Positions 1 through 7,085 of a stretch of 26,361 nt of DNA are shown one piece after another. The position numbers and the translations under genes were made by a program. Under the pieces are notes generated by a model. That model did no database searches. It was not told the origin of the DNA and saw only the letters and a list, made by a program, of their open reading frames with translations. Within the stretch, counting starts at the first letter, position 1, and each line of letters opens with the position of its first letter. This DNA comes from CAZSVI01 sp964610205. GTDB taxonomy: Bacteria > Bacillota > Clostridia > DSM-8532. The stretch covers positions 1 to 26,361 of the forward strand of contig CAZSVI010000047.1 of the NCBI GenBank assembly GCA_964610205.1, in the 5' to 3' direction.

Positions 1-54
1 GCTTAGAGCGAAAAAGTTTGCAAAAAAAACAAACTTTTTTAGAGGAATTACATA
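1..54. repeat. Hairpin-containing dispersed repeat, copy 1
   Basis: About 54 bases that recur at 2932-2985 in the same orientation with a single mismatch (t versus a at position 40). The core is a perfect 10-bp inverted repeat, AAAAAGTTTG at 11-20 and CAAACTTTTT at 30-39, with an A-rich 9-nt loop and a T-run, so it could also act as a terminator. The copy begins at the window edge, so any upstream arm is not visible. Function unknown. Confidence 0.8.
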
Positions 55-132
55 ACATATCTTGTAATATAATAATGTTCTTTTTAATCTTTTAAACCTC
101 TTTAAAGGATAAATATTCTTCTGGAATTTTAA

Positions 133-305
133 GATAAGCAGTTGCAAATATTCTGCTCCGTGTCAATAATTTGTGATTAATTTCCTTCCGATTGAAGTAA
201 AAATACTTATACTTTTTAGATTAAAGGATAAGCAGTTGCAAATATTCTGCTCCGTGTCATTAATTTGTGACTTATCTCCTTCAGATTGAAGTAAAATAGC
301 TTATA
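133..305 (+). repeat. Two tandem ~80 bp direct repeats, 94 bp period
   Basis: Unit 1 starts at 133 and unit 2 at 227. They share GATAAGCAGTTGCA, the following CTGCTCCGTGTCA, AATTTGTGA and GATTGAAGTAAAA with few differences. Each unit contains an inverted repeat AGCAG-N11-CTGCT; unit 2 also has GTCA-N8-TGAC. The end of unit 2 supplies the -35 box of the downstream promoter. The units could be regulator-binding sites or simple duplication products. Confidence 0.8.
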
Positions 306-314
306 TTATATACT
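286..314 (+). promoter_or_regulatory. Sigma-A-like promoter of the beta-helix gene
   Basis: TTGAAG at 286-291 and TATACT at 309-314 are separated by 17 bases. The -35 box lies inside repeat unit 2; unit 1 has the same TTGAAG but no correctly spaced -10 box. An inverted repeat, TGTTAC at 331-336 and GTAACA at 342-347, lies in the predicted early transcribed region and could be an operator. The gene's RBS is the GGGGG run at 351-355. Confidence 0.55.
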
Positions 315-366
315 CATTCCAGAACAGGCCTGTTACTATTTGTAACAATAGGGGGTACAACTTAAT

Positions 367-2391
367 ATGAGGAAAGTTTTTAAGTATCTGTGTGCTGTAA
401 CGATCGTCATGGTTATGGTGTTAAACGGCATTTCGGCAGCTTTTGCTGATCCTGCGCCAACAGCGCCGATTGTTTATGTTGCTGTTGACGGCAGCGGTGA
501 CTTTAACTGTGACGGTGGTGATAATGATCAGGTAGAAATTCAACAGGCGATTGATTTTGTATTGGCTGATGAAGGCTTTACAACTGTTCATCTAAAGGCA
601 GGAACCTATACTTTTGATGATACTGTTTATATCGCCGGTAAAGCAGATCAAAAAGTTATACTTGAAGGTGAAGAGGGCACGGTAGTTATGCTGTCCGACA
701 ACGCATGCTGGCCGTTGCATAAGGCATTGATTGAGAACAAAACGGCAGCCATGATAGAAGGTACGGATTCTGTAATGGGCAACTTCATTATCCGCGGCTT
801 TAAAATGGACGGGAACGGTCCTAACATAACGCAAGCATTACAAAGCAACGGAACACCCAGAGCAATGAATTATCCCTCAACTAACGGCATTAACTACTAT
901 AACCTTATTTACCTGCAGCTATGCAATGATATTGAAGTCTGCGATATGTATCTTACACATAACTTCAATGATGGTCTCCAGGTTAAATCATGCACCAATA
1001 TTGAGTTTCATGACAATATAATAGATGAAATCGGCCATGACGGACTATACGCTTATAAATGCGATTATGTTAATGCGTACAATAACTCAATTTTTATTCA
1101 GACCAACAGTGGGTTGAGAGCCAGCAGTACCAACCATGTTAAATTCCATGACAATGTTATTTCCGCAAGAGAAAAAGGAGGTGCGGGAATACAGATCCAA
1201 AAGGAAAACAAGATCAATAATCCTAACGGCTACTCCTATATGACAGATATTGAAGTTTACAATAATATTATCTACGATATCAAATACGCGGGCATCTGGA
1301 TTTTCGGTAACGCAACCGCCGAACAATACCAGTTTGCGCCCGAAGATACTTTTGTCAACGTACACCATAATACAATCTATAACTGCGGATACTATGAAGG
1401 CGCCGGTGATGCTTCCTCCAATTTAGGACTTAAAGGCGGAATGGTAATTGACGGCTTCAATGCGCTGATTGAGAGTAATGTTATTGACGGATGCCATGCA
1501 GCGGCTATCAATGTACACGAATGGATTCCCAGCAGAACCTCCGCTCCGGGGCCTTATACCTTAACCATACGCAACAATATTATTTCAAACACAGAGGATA
1601 ATCCGCTGGTAAGAGCCACACCTGACGAAGAGAGCGGATACGGAATATATTATGAGTTAGGCTTGAGACATGATTTTATAGTTGACTACAACTGTTTCTT
1701 CAACAATAATGGCGGTGATTTCAAAAGCTTTACACCGGTATCCGATACAGGCAATCTGTTCGGACAGGATCCATATTTTGCCGATGCAGCAAATCATGAT
1801 TACCATCTTATGTCTCAATTTGGAAGATGGAACGGCAGTTCCTTTGTTTCGGATGAGGTTACATCTCCCTGCATTGACGCGGGTGATCCCGGCTCTGATT
1901 ATTCCAATGAACCTATGGATAACGGAGGCAGGATTAATATAGGCAGGTATGGAAATACGGCTGAAGCCTCCCTTAGCGTACTCAAGGTAGCCGCCCCTGT
2001 TGCCGGTCTTGAGCCCGGAACATATTCCGAGCCTCAAAAAACATCTCTTTCCACCGCAACCGAAGGCGCGGTTATACGGTACACTACTGATGGCAGCGAA
2101 CCGAATATGAAAAGTAAAATATATAAAAATCCTATCAGTATAACGCCTTTTAAAACTGTCATTAAGGCAATCGCATACAAGGACGGCATGATTGCCAGTG
2201 ATGCGGCCACCTTTGAATACAAAATAGACCCGACACTGAAATTACCGGCAATGATGGAAAGGCTGCAGAATTTATGTGAGCGTATGGAGGATCAGCCAGC
2301 GTATAAACAGCAGGCGATGTATCACATTTTAGATAATATTGTTAAGACATTTGATAAATTCCTGGATACATTGGAAAACATTATAAAGTGA
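367..2391 (+). CDS. Secreted right-handed parallel beta-helix protein with chitobiase-type C-terminal domain
   Basis: A 674-residue protein with a Sec signal peptide: basic start, hydrophobic stretch at about residues 8-26, and likely cleavage after AFA. Residues ~60-480 carry repeated short turns rich in N, D and G (YNNSIF, FHDNVI, VYNNII, VHHNTIYNC), the signature of pectate-lyase-like beta-helices that bind or cleave polysaccharide. An N-terminal segment with VEIQQAIDFVL resembles the start of pectate-lyase-superfamily domains. Residues ~555-620 match the chitobiase/beta-hexosaminidase C-terminal domain (RYTTDGSEPN). The last ~45 residues are helical and rich in M, L and K. No dockerin or S-layer domain is visible. 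The substrate cannot be read from sequence, and the catalytic residues of a specific lyase family were not identified. It is monocistronic, with its own promoter and a terminator at 2471-2503. Confidence 0.8.
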   Translation: MRKVFKYLCAVTIVMVMVLNGISAAFADPAPTAPIVYVAVDGSGDFNCDGGDNDQVEIQQAIDFVLADEGFTTVHLKAGTYTFDDTVYIAGKADQKVILEGEEGTVVMLSDNACWPLHKALIENKTAAMIEGTDSVMGNFIIRGFKMDGNGPNITQALQSNGTPRAMNYPSTNGINYYNLIYLQLCNDIEVCDMYLTHNFNDGLQVKSCTNIEFHDNIIDEIGHDGLYAYKCDYVNAYNNSIFIQTNSGLRASSTNHVKFHDNVISAREKGGAGIQIQKENKINNPNGYSYMTDIEVYNNIIYDIKYAGIWIFGNATAEQYQFAPEDTFVNVHHNTIYNCGYYEGAGDASSNLGLKGGMVIDGFNALIESNVIDGCHAAAINVHEWIPSRTSAPGPYTLTIRNNIISNTEDNPLVRATPDEESGYGIYYELGLRHDFIVDYNCFFNNNGGDFKSFTPVSDTGNLFGQDPYFADAANHDYHLMSQFGRWNGSSFVSDEVTSPCIDAGDPGSDYSNEPMDNGGRINIGRYGNTAEASLSVLKVAAPVAGLEPGTYSEPQKTSLSTATEGAVIRYTTDGSEPNMKSKIYKNPISITPFKTVIKAIAYKDGMIASDAATFEYKIDPTLKLPAMMERLQNLCERMEDQPAYKQQAMYHILDNIVKTFDKFLDTLENIIK

Positions 2392-2470
2392 CCTGGGTGT
2401 CATTCCCCATTGAACCAGTAATACCAGCAGATGAAGAATTGTTTGGGGAAATTATGAGAGAATAGTTCTT

Positions 2471-2510
2471 AAAGGACCGTGAGTACAAGGCTCGCGGTCC
2501 TTTGGTTAAA
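2471..2510 (+). terminator. Rho-independent terminator, probably bidirectional
   Basis: A 13-bp stem, AAAGGACCGTGAG at 2471-2483 and CTCGCGGTCCTTT at 2491-2503, contains one G-T wobble and has a 7-base loop. It ends the beta-helix transcript and would also stop reading of the minus-strand ORF that ends at 2527. The T-run is short (TTTGGTT). Confidence 0.7.
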
Positions 2511-2526
2511 AAGACAAGCTATACCA

Positions 2527-2878
2527 TCAAATGATCATGGCCGAGCGTGCCCAATCATAGTTTTTGGCAGTCAGGTTTTCACGGCTTGGCATGGAATACC
2601 AGATGCGACTCGACCGGTTAACGAACGCAAACCCCGACTTGACGATCTGATAGGTGAATCGTCCGGCAAAGGTACGTTCCAGCATTTTGGTTTTCTTTCC
2701 CCGCTCGGTGATGGCTTTGATGCATTCGTTCAAATGATTAAGATTGCGGTCATACATGGGACCAATGTTTCCGGTATGTACCGGATCCTTGATGTCCACT
2801 ACCTTTAAATCGCAGTAGCATAGTGCGGGAAGGCTGATCTTTGTTGAATCGGAAACCATATAGTCCCCATATGCCATC
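2527..2878 (-). CDS. Orphan ORF of unknown function, possibly a gene remnant
   Basis: The open minus-strand frame reaches 2991, but its first ~38 codons run through the repeat at 2932-2985 and the AATTCAG-type repeat near 2884-2910, so they are unlikely to be real coding sequence. The first plausible start, given approximately here, opens MAYGDYMVSD and leaves about 116 residues. I do not recognise a family. It is mostly soluble, has a basic middle (ERGKKTKMLERTF) and no membrane segment. By my count 2521-2820 is about 48% GC, against roughly 38% in the flanks, which suggests foreign origin or a remnant. No good RBS precedes the start. The opposite-strand ORF at 2479-2808 overlaps it, and I cannot exclude that one. 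Confidence that this is an expressed gene is low. Confidence 0.3.
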
Positions 2879-2883
2879 TGAAT

Positions 2884-2910
2884 CCTGAATTCTGGGTTCT
2901 GAATTTTCAC
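2884..2910. repeat. AATTCAG-type low-complexity dispersed repeat, copy 1
   Basis: Read on the minus strand this contains AATTCAGAACCCAGAATTCA, and the same string occurs on the plus strand at the very end of the window (26332-26351). The ~11-base periodic TTCAGA composition is typical of short dispersed repeats found in intergenic DNA. Function unknown. Confidence 0.65.
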
Positions 2911-2985
2911 CTCTAAGCTTTGATACAACTTGCTTAGAGCGAAAAAGTTTGCAAAAAAAACAAACTTTTTAAGAGGAATTACATA
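2911..2985. repeat. Hairpin-containing dispersed repeat, copy 2, with flanking inverted arm
   Basis: Positions 2932-2985 match 1-54. Here the upstream side is visible: CTCTAAGC at 2911-2918 is a perfect inverted match of GCTTAGAG at 2932-2939 with a 13-base loop. That stem is followed by AAAAAGTTTG/CAAACTTTTT. The unit therefore has two successive hairpins, like a small non-coding mobile or REP-type element. From here to 3158 no gene is visible. Confidence 0.75.
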
Positions 2986-3158
2986 CCTCAATATGACTGT
3001 AAACGGGATTTATTCGCTTAATATAGTGCAATATGGAAGTTAATAAAGTAAATTCCTGTTCTTCCTTAGGCAATGCAGATGATTTATTTTTGTTGTTGTT
3101 TAGTTATAATAAATTATACCATCTTCTTGCATGGGTGAACAAAGGTTGTATTCACTGA

Positions 3159-5267
3159 TTATTCTATTTTAAACAATGTAACGGCGTTTTCCAGTTCCTT
3201 GGCCATATCGTTCATTTTCTTCGAGAGGTTTGTAAGTATTTCGGCACGAGCCATTTGTTCCTCGGTACCCGCAGACACTTCCTCTGAGGTTGCGGCTGCT
3301 TCTTCCGATACAGCTGAGATATTTTCCATGGAGGAAAGTGTTTTTTCCTTTAAGTTAAGCATACTGTTTACCGAAGCTTCCATATTGTTCATATGAGCAG
3401 TAATTTCCTTCATGGAACTTGAGATGGTAGTAAAGGCTGTGTCGGTTTGCTTAACCGCTGTCATCTGTTCCTGGATAATATCACTGGCGCTGTTGGCTTC
3501 TGAGACCGCATGCTCGGATTTGTTATTTATAGCATTAATTATATTGTTGATCATAATGGAAGCCTCTTTGGATTGATCAGCAAGTTTTTTTACTTCTTCC
3601 GCAACTACGGCGAAGCCTTTGCCCGCCGCTCCCGCACGGGCAGCTTCGATAGCCGCGTTCAGGGACAACAGGTTGGTCTGTTCCGCAATTCCGACAATAA
3701 GTTTAACTATCTTGCGTATTTCCTTCATATCGCTGTTCAGGCTGTTAATTTCCTCAACAATTTTCTGTGATGCCGTTTTGGTCAGATTTGCCTTGTTGTT
3801 CAATAGTTCAACGGAAGAAAGGGCCTCAACACTTGTTTGTTCAGTACTTAAAATTAATTTGGAAACATTGGATAAATCTGTAGTTACCTTGTTTATACCA
3901 TCGGAAAGATTATTCATATAATCCACACTCTGAGATACTTCCTGTGCTTGTTCGGAAGATCCTTTCGCTACTTCCTGGAGGGTAATAGCGATTTGTTCGG
4001 ATGAAGCATATGTTTGTTCGGATGAAGTGGAGATTTCCTCTGAACTGTTCAGAACATCCTCAACAGATACCTTAACTTTATAAATCAAACCCTTAATGTT
4101 ATTAATCATGTCATTATAGTTTGATATAACTTCTCCGATTTCATCCCTGCTGTCATCATGTACTGCTTCGGTTAAATCGCCCTCCCTTGCTTTCCTCATT
4201 AGGTTAACAAGTTTAGACAGAGGATTCGAAATACTGTTGGATATTAAGAAAGCAAGAAGAATAGCCAGAAGAATACCTGCAACAGCAATAATGGCAATCT
4301 GGTTACCAATTGCGGTAGCTGCGGAATTTAAAAACTTGTGCGGTGTAAGTGTAATTATATAAAATGGAGTTTTATCTATTTGACAAAAATTGCAGTATAA
4401 TTTCTCATTTAGTTTCAAATTGAAACCAGTGGCCATATTATCATGTTTCAGTTTTACCTCCTCAATGAGTGATGCGTGAGGATACAGGGAACCTGGTGTA
4501 AGATTTTCCCTGTTTGCGTAAACGATAATTCCTTCTTCTGTAAGCAGTAAAACCTCTACGGATTCACCAAGCTTAAGGCTATTAAACATCTTATTGACGG
4601 AACTTGGGAGTAAGGTAAGAAAAACATTTCCTATTTTTAAACCGGTCGAAATATTTACGGCTCTTTTGGCATAAGCCAGCCGGCCGATATCATCTACATA
4701 CCACCTGTATATAGTATCACTTTCTGTAAACATTATGTTTATTTCCTCTAATGGTATTCCAAAAGCATAGCCTTGGTTTATTGAAATTTCTCCGCTTTTC
4801 GATACAAGAGAAATACCACTTATTGAAGTACTCTGAGCAGATAGTATAGAAACCTCACGATGGAGTGTATTAATAAGAGTAAATTTTTCATACATCCCCA
4901 TTTCACTGTAATTCATATATTCATCCTGCAGTATTGAAGATAAACAAAAGGAATTTGACATATCGGCTATTTTTGTCATTTCAATAGAGACATTCGATCC
5001 GAATTGCGTTACGACCTGTTCCGTATATTGCTTTATCATATCTGTTAAGAGAGAACGCGCGCTATTAAAGGATGCAAGCCCCAAAACCAGCAGAGGGCCA
5101 ATAGATAATATAAGGAACGTAATGATGAGACGCCATCGTATTTTTATTTTTCTTAATACGGTCGCACGGGTATTTGTAGTATCGGTTAATTTATCAACAG
5201 TCTTCTTAAACAAATCATTGAACTGAAAACGTTTATCTTTATTGGGTTTTTTAAAAATACCTTTCAT
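3159..5267 (-). CDS. Methyl-accepting chemotaxis protein (HAMP plus signalling domain)
   Basis: A transmembrane chemoreceptor of about 702 residues that would control the CheA kinase. Order: ~45 cytoplasmic residues; a first membrane helix (LIITFLILSIGPLLVLGLA); an extracytoplasmic sensor region of ~260 residues resembling dCache-type ligand-binding domains; a second helix (IAIIAVAGILLAILLAFLIS, ~residue 325-345); a HAMP linker (NPLSKLVNLMRKAREGDLTE); then a long helical signalling domain with the conserved hairpin tip EQTNLLSLNAAIEAARAG. Glutamate/glutamine-rich methylation helices flank the tip. I prefer the ATG at 5267 because the G7 run (5277-5283) is 9 bases from it; the ATG at 5273 is only 3 bases away. 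The ligand is unknown. It is divergent from the ECF sigma gene and no che genes lie nearby. Confidence 0.93.
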   Translation of the reverse strand: MKGIFKKPNKDKRFQFNDLFKKTVDKLTDTTNTRATVLRKIKIRWRLIITFLILSIGPLLVLGLASFNSARSLLTDMIKQYTEQVVTQFGSNVSIEMTKIADMSNSFCLSSILQDEYMNYSEMGMYEKFTLINTLHREVSILSAQSTSISGISLVSKSGEISINQGYAFGIPLEEINIMFTESDTIYRWYVDDIGRLAYAKRAVNISTGLKIGNVFLTLLPSSVNKMFNSLKLGESVEVLLLTEEGIIVYANRENLTPGSLYPHASLIEEVKLKHDNMATGFNLKLNEKLYCNFCQIDKTPFYIITLTPHKFLNSAATAIGNQIAIIAVAGILLAILLAFLISNSISNPLSKLVNLMRKAREGDLTEAVHDDSRDEIGEVISNYNDMINNIKGLIYKVKVSVEDVLNSSEEISTSSEQTYASSEQIAITLQEVAKGSSEQAQEVSQSVDYMNNLSDGINKVTTDLSNVSKLILSTEQTSVEALSSVELLNNKANLTKTASQKIVEEINSLNSDMKEIRKIVKLIVGIAEQTNLLSLNAAIEAARAGAAGKGFAVVAEEVKKLADQSKEASIMINNIINAINNKSEHAVSEANSASDIIQEQMTAVKQTDTAFTTISSSMKEITAHMNNMEASVNSMLNLKEKTLSSMENISAVSEEAAATSEEVSAGTEEQMARAEILTNLSKKMNDMAKELENAVTLFKIE

Positions 5268-5321
5268 TAACATATGCCCCCCCGAATATGTTTTTTCAAG
5301 AATTTAACACATACGATAAAT

Positions 5322-5348
5322 GTATCGGATATTTTTATGGGAAAATTA
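5322..5348 (-). promoter_or_regulatory. Candidate sigma-D (motility) promoter of the chemoreceptor
   Basis: On the minus strand, TAAT (5348-5345), 15 bases, then TCCGATAC (5329-5322). This compares with the sigma-D pattern TAAA-N15-GCCGATAA, and motility sigma control is usual for chemoreceptors. It lies ~40 bases upstream of the RBS. It is not a perfect match. Confidence 0.4.
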
Positions 5349-5498
5349 ACAATTACAGTTTTTTCTTTATTTATACCGCCTAAAATGTCATAATAAAAAT
5401 ATAACTTTTTTTAGCGTGCATTTTACGCAAGCGGTCATTGAATAGTTGCGGATGAAATCAGACTTTTTTAGTTATTAAACCGTATTTATTATGTTTTA

Positions 5499-5528
5499 TT
5501 GTATATTCAGCGGTCTGTAACGTATAAT
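5499..5528 (+). promoter_or_regulatory. Sigma-A-like promoter of the ECF sigma operon
   Basis: TTGTAT at 5499-5504 and a perfect TATAAT at 5523-5528, 18 bases apart, about 55 bases upstream of the preferred start of the sigma gene. I did not find a convincing ECF-type AAC/CGT autoregulatory promoter in 5285-5560. Confidence 0.5.
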
Positions 5529-5583
5529 TCTAAAGATCAGACAGCGCTGGTTATCGGAAATGAATGCACGAAGGGACATATAC

Positions 5584-6126
5584 ATGGAAGAAAGGGAAGT
5601 TATAGATAGATGCCTGAAGGGTGATACAGACTCCTTCAGTTTTTTGGTGACAAAATACAAGAAGCTTGTATATTCTATTGCCCTTCGCTTTTTAAATGAT
5701 CCGTATCTGGCGGAAGACATTACACAAGAGGTTTTTTTTAAGGCATACAGAAAACTGATCCTCTATGACAGTAACATGAAGTTTTCTGCCTGGATAGGGC
5801 GAATCACCCATAATACATGTATTGACAGCATACGAAAAACCAGGAATTATAAAATAGTTGATAGCGAAGATACTGTGATTGAAGATTATGATGAGCCAAC
5901 GGATGAACTGGTAATAAAAAAAGAACGCAAGGAATGGATTGAGGAGCAGATAAGAAAGTTGGAGCCCGGATATAAAACTCCACTATTACTGTTTCATCAG
6001 GGAGGCTTAAGCTATGAGGAGATTGCCAGGAGTATGAATGTACCTTTGAGTATTGTAAAAAACAGAATATACAGAGCTAGAAAAATGTTGAAGGAAAGAA
6101 TGACGGAATATTACGGGGAGGTATAA
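5584..6126 (+). CDS. ECF-type RNA polymerase sigma factor
   Basis: A ~180-residue sigma-70 family protein with only regions 2 and 4, as in ECF (group 4) sigma factors. Region 2 includes FSFLVTKYKKLVYSIALRF and the core-binding DPYLAEDITQEVFFKAYRKL stretch. Region 4 is at the C-terminus with the helix-turn-helix LSYEEIARSMNVPLSIVKNR and the basic end IYRARKMLKERM. The longer frame starts at 5560, but AAGGGA sits 8 bases before the ATG at 5584, while 5560 has no RBS; I chose 5584 (MEEREVIDRC). It is followed 3 bases later by a zinc-finger anti-sigma-like gene, so the two probably form a sigma/anti-sigma pair responding to an envelope signal. The stimulus is unknown. Confidence 0.9.
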   Translation: MEEREVIDRCLKGDTDSFSFLVTKYKKLVYSIALRFLNDPYLAEDITQEVFFKAYRKLILYDSNMKFSAWIGRITHNTCIDSIRKTRNYKIVDSEDTVIEDYDEPTDELVIKKERKEWIEEQIRKLEPGYKTPLLLFHQGGLSYEEIARSMNVPLSIVKNRIYRARKMLKERMTEYYGEV

Positions 6127-6129
6127 AAA

Positions 6130-6669
6130 ATGCATGTAAAGGAGAGGGATGTCGTATCATATCTGGAAAATTCCCTTACTGATAAGAAGCAGAAGAGCAT
6201 GGATAAGCACTTTTCGGTATGTGCGTTATGCCGGAGTAAACTGCGTACCTGGAAAACACTATATGACACCATAGAAACACTTGATTTTGATTTCAAGCTG
6301 AATGGTCTGGAAGATAAGGTTCTTCGAAAAATCAAGACGCAAGCCGAAAAGGAATTTGAAAAGCATGTTGCCCCCAAACTGTCTGCTTCAAATCTGGTGT
6401 TCTTTTTATTGTTGATTTTCACTGCAAGTGTATTTTTTACTCCTGTCATAGATATTGTTAACAAAATAACACAGCATTCGGGTAATCTCATGCTGAACCA
6501 GGGTTTGAGATGGCTTAATGAAGTAAAATGGCATGCGATAGATTTTATCGGTAAAATACAGGCAGCGGAAATATCGTTTTTGTTTTTATCTGCCGGAATT
6601 ATGCTGATGGTCGGAGGTGTCTATCTTTATATTGGAAATAAACCCTTCCAAAAGTTATTAAAGAATTGA
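6130..6669 (+). CDS. Membrane anti-sigma factor with zinc-binding (ZAS) N-terminus
   Basis: A 179-residue protein starting 3 bases after the sigma gene, with RBS GGGGAGG 8 bases upstream. Its N-terminus has the H-x3-C-x2-C motif (HFSVCALC, ~residues 27-34) of zinc-binding anti-sigma domains, which hold ECF sigma factors inactive. A helical linker follows, then two hydrophobic segments: ~residues 95-115 (LVFFLLLIFTASVFF) and ~150-170 (ISFLFLSAGIMLMVGGVYLY). Between them lies a short, presumably external, segment of ~35 residues. The arrangement fits RsiW-like regulators released by regulated proteolysis, though no partner protease is nearby. The pairing is inferred from position and motif. Confidence 0.8.
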   Translation: MHVKERDVVSYLENSLTDKKQKSMDKHFSVCALCRSKLRTWKTLYDTIETLDFDFKLNGLEDKVLRKIKTQAEKEFEKHVAPKLSASNLVFFLLLIFTASVFFTPVIDIVNKITQHSGNLMLNQGLRWLNEVKWHAIDFIGKIQAAEISFLFLSAGIMLMVGGVYLYIGNKPFQKLLKN

Positions 6670-6695
6670 TTTCCTGCATTTTTTCAACATTTCAT

Positions 6696-6724
6696 TTGAA
6701 AACACTGTGCTATCATTGTATAAT
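6696..6724 (+). promoter_or_regulatory. Sigma-A promoter of the HPr-like/uvrC operon
   Basis: TTGAAA at 6696-6701, a 17-base spacer, and a perfect TATAAT at 6719-6724. It lies ~80 bases upstream of the HPr-like gene start. No catabolite-responsive element was recognised around it. Confidence 0.75.
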
Positions 6725-6801
6725 ATGTATGACGGCCAAATTATACGTATCTGTATGGCATTACAAAAAAGAGAATTAAATAGATAGCAGGGGGAAACAT
6801 A

Positions 6802-7068
6802 ATGATCAGTAAGGAAATCGTTATTAAGAACGAATACGGTTTGGAATCAAAGGTGGCGGCAAGGCTTATACAGAAAGCATCAGGTTACGAAGCAAATATC
6901 TGGATTCAAAAAGGTGATCGCAAAGCAAACGCAAAAAGTTTATTGGGTATTTTATCCCTGAGTATCAGTAAAGGAGAAAAAGTACTGTTGATTTCCGACG
7001 GAAGTGATGAGAAGTTGGCTTTGAATGAGCTTCAGTTATTTGCGGAGAGAGGGATGACCGACCAATAG
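6802..7068 (+). CDS. HPr-family protein lacking His15 but retaining Ser46 (Crh-like)
   Basis: An 88-residue HPr-fold protein of full family length, colinear with B. subtilis HPr without gaps around the key sites. The active-site loop that reads GIHARPA in HPr is GLESKVA here, so the phosphorelay His15 is Glu15 and Arg17 is Lys17. It therefore cannot carry phosphate from Enzyme I to PTS permeases. The regulatory site is kept: ANAKSLLGILSLSI with Ser46, the target of HPr kinase/phosphorylase. This combination is that of Crh (Gln15, Ser46 in Bacillus), a CcpA co-repressor, so a regulatory rather than transport role is likely. RBS GGGGG lies 7 bases before the ATG. uvrC follows after 17 bases, so the two are probably co-transcribed. 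Confidence 0.85.
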   Translation: MISKEIVIKNEYGLESKVAARLIQKASGYEANIWIQKGDRKANAKSLLGILSLSISKGEKVLLISDGSDEKLALNELQLFAERGMTDQ

Positions 7069-7085
7069 ATAGAAAGACAGGTATC

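Noticed and set aside
2479..2808. Plus-strand 109-codon ORF over the GC-rich island
   Set aside because: No usable RBS; the start lies inside the terminator hairpin, and the opposite-strand frame is equally plausible.
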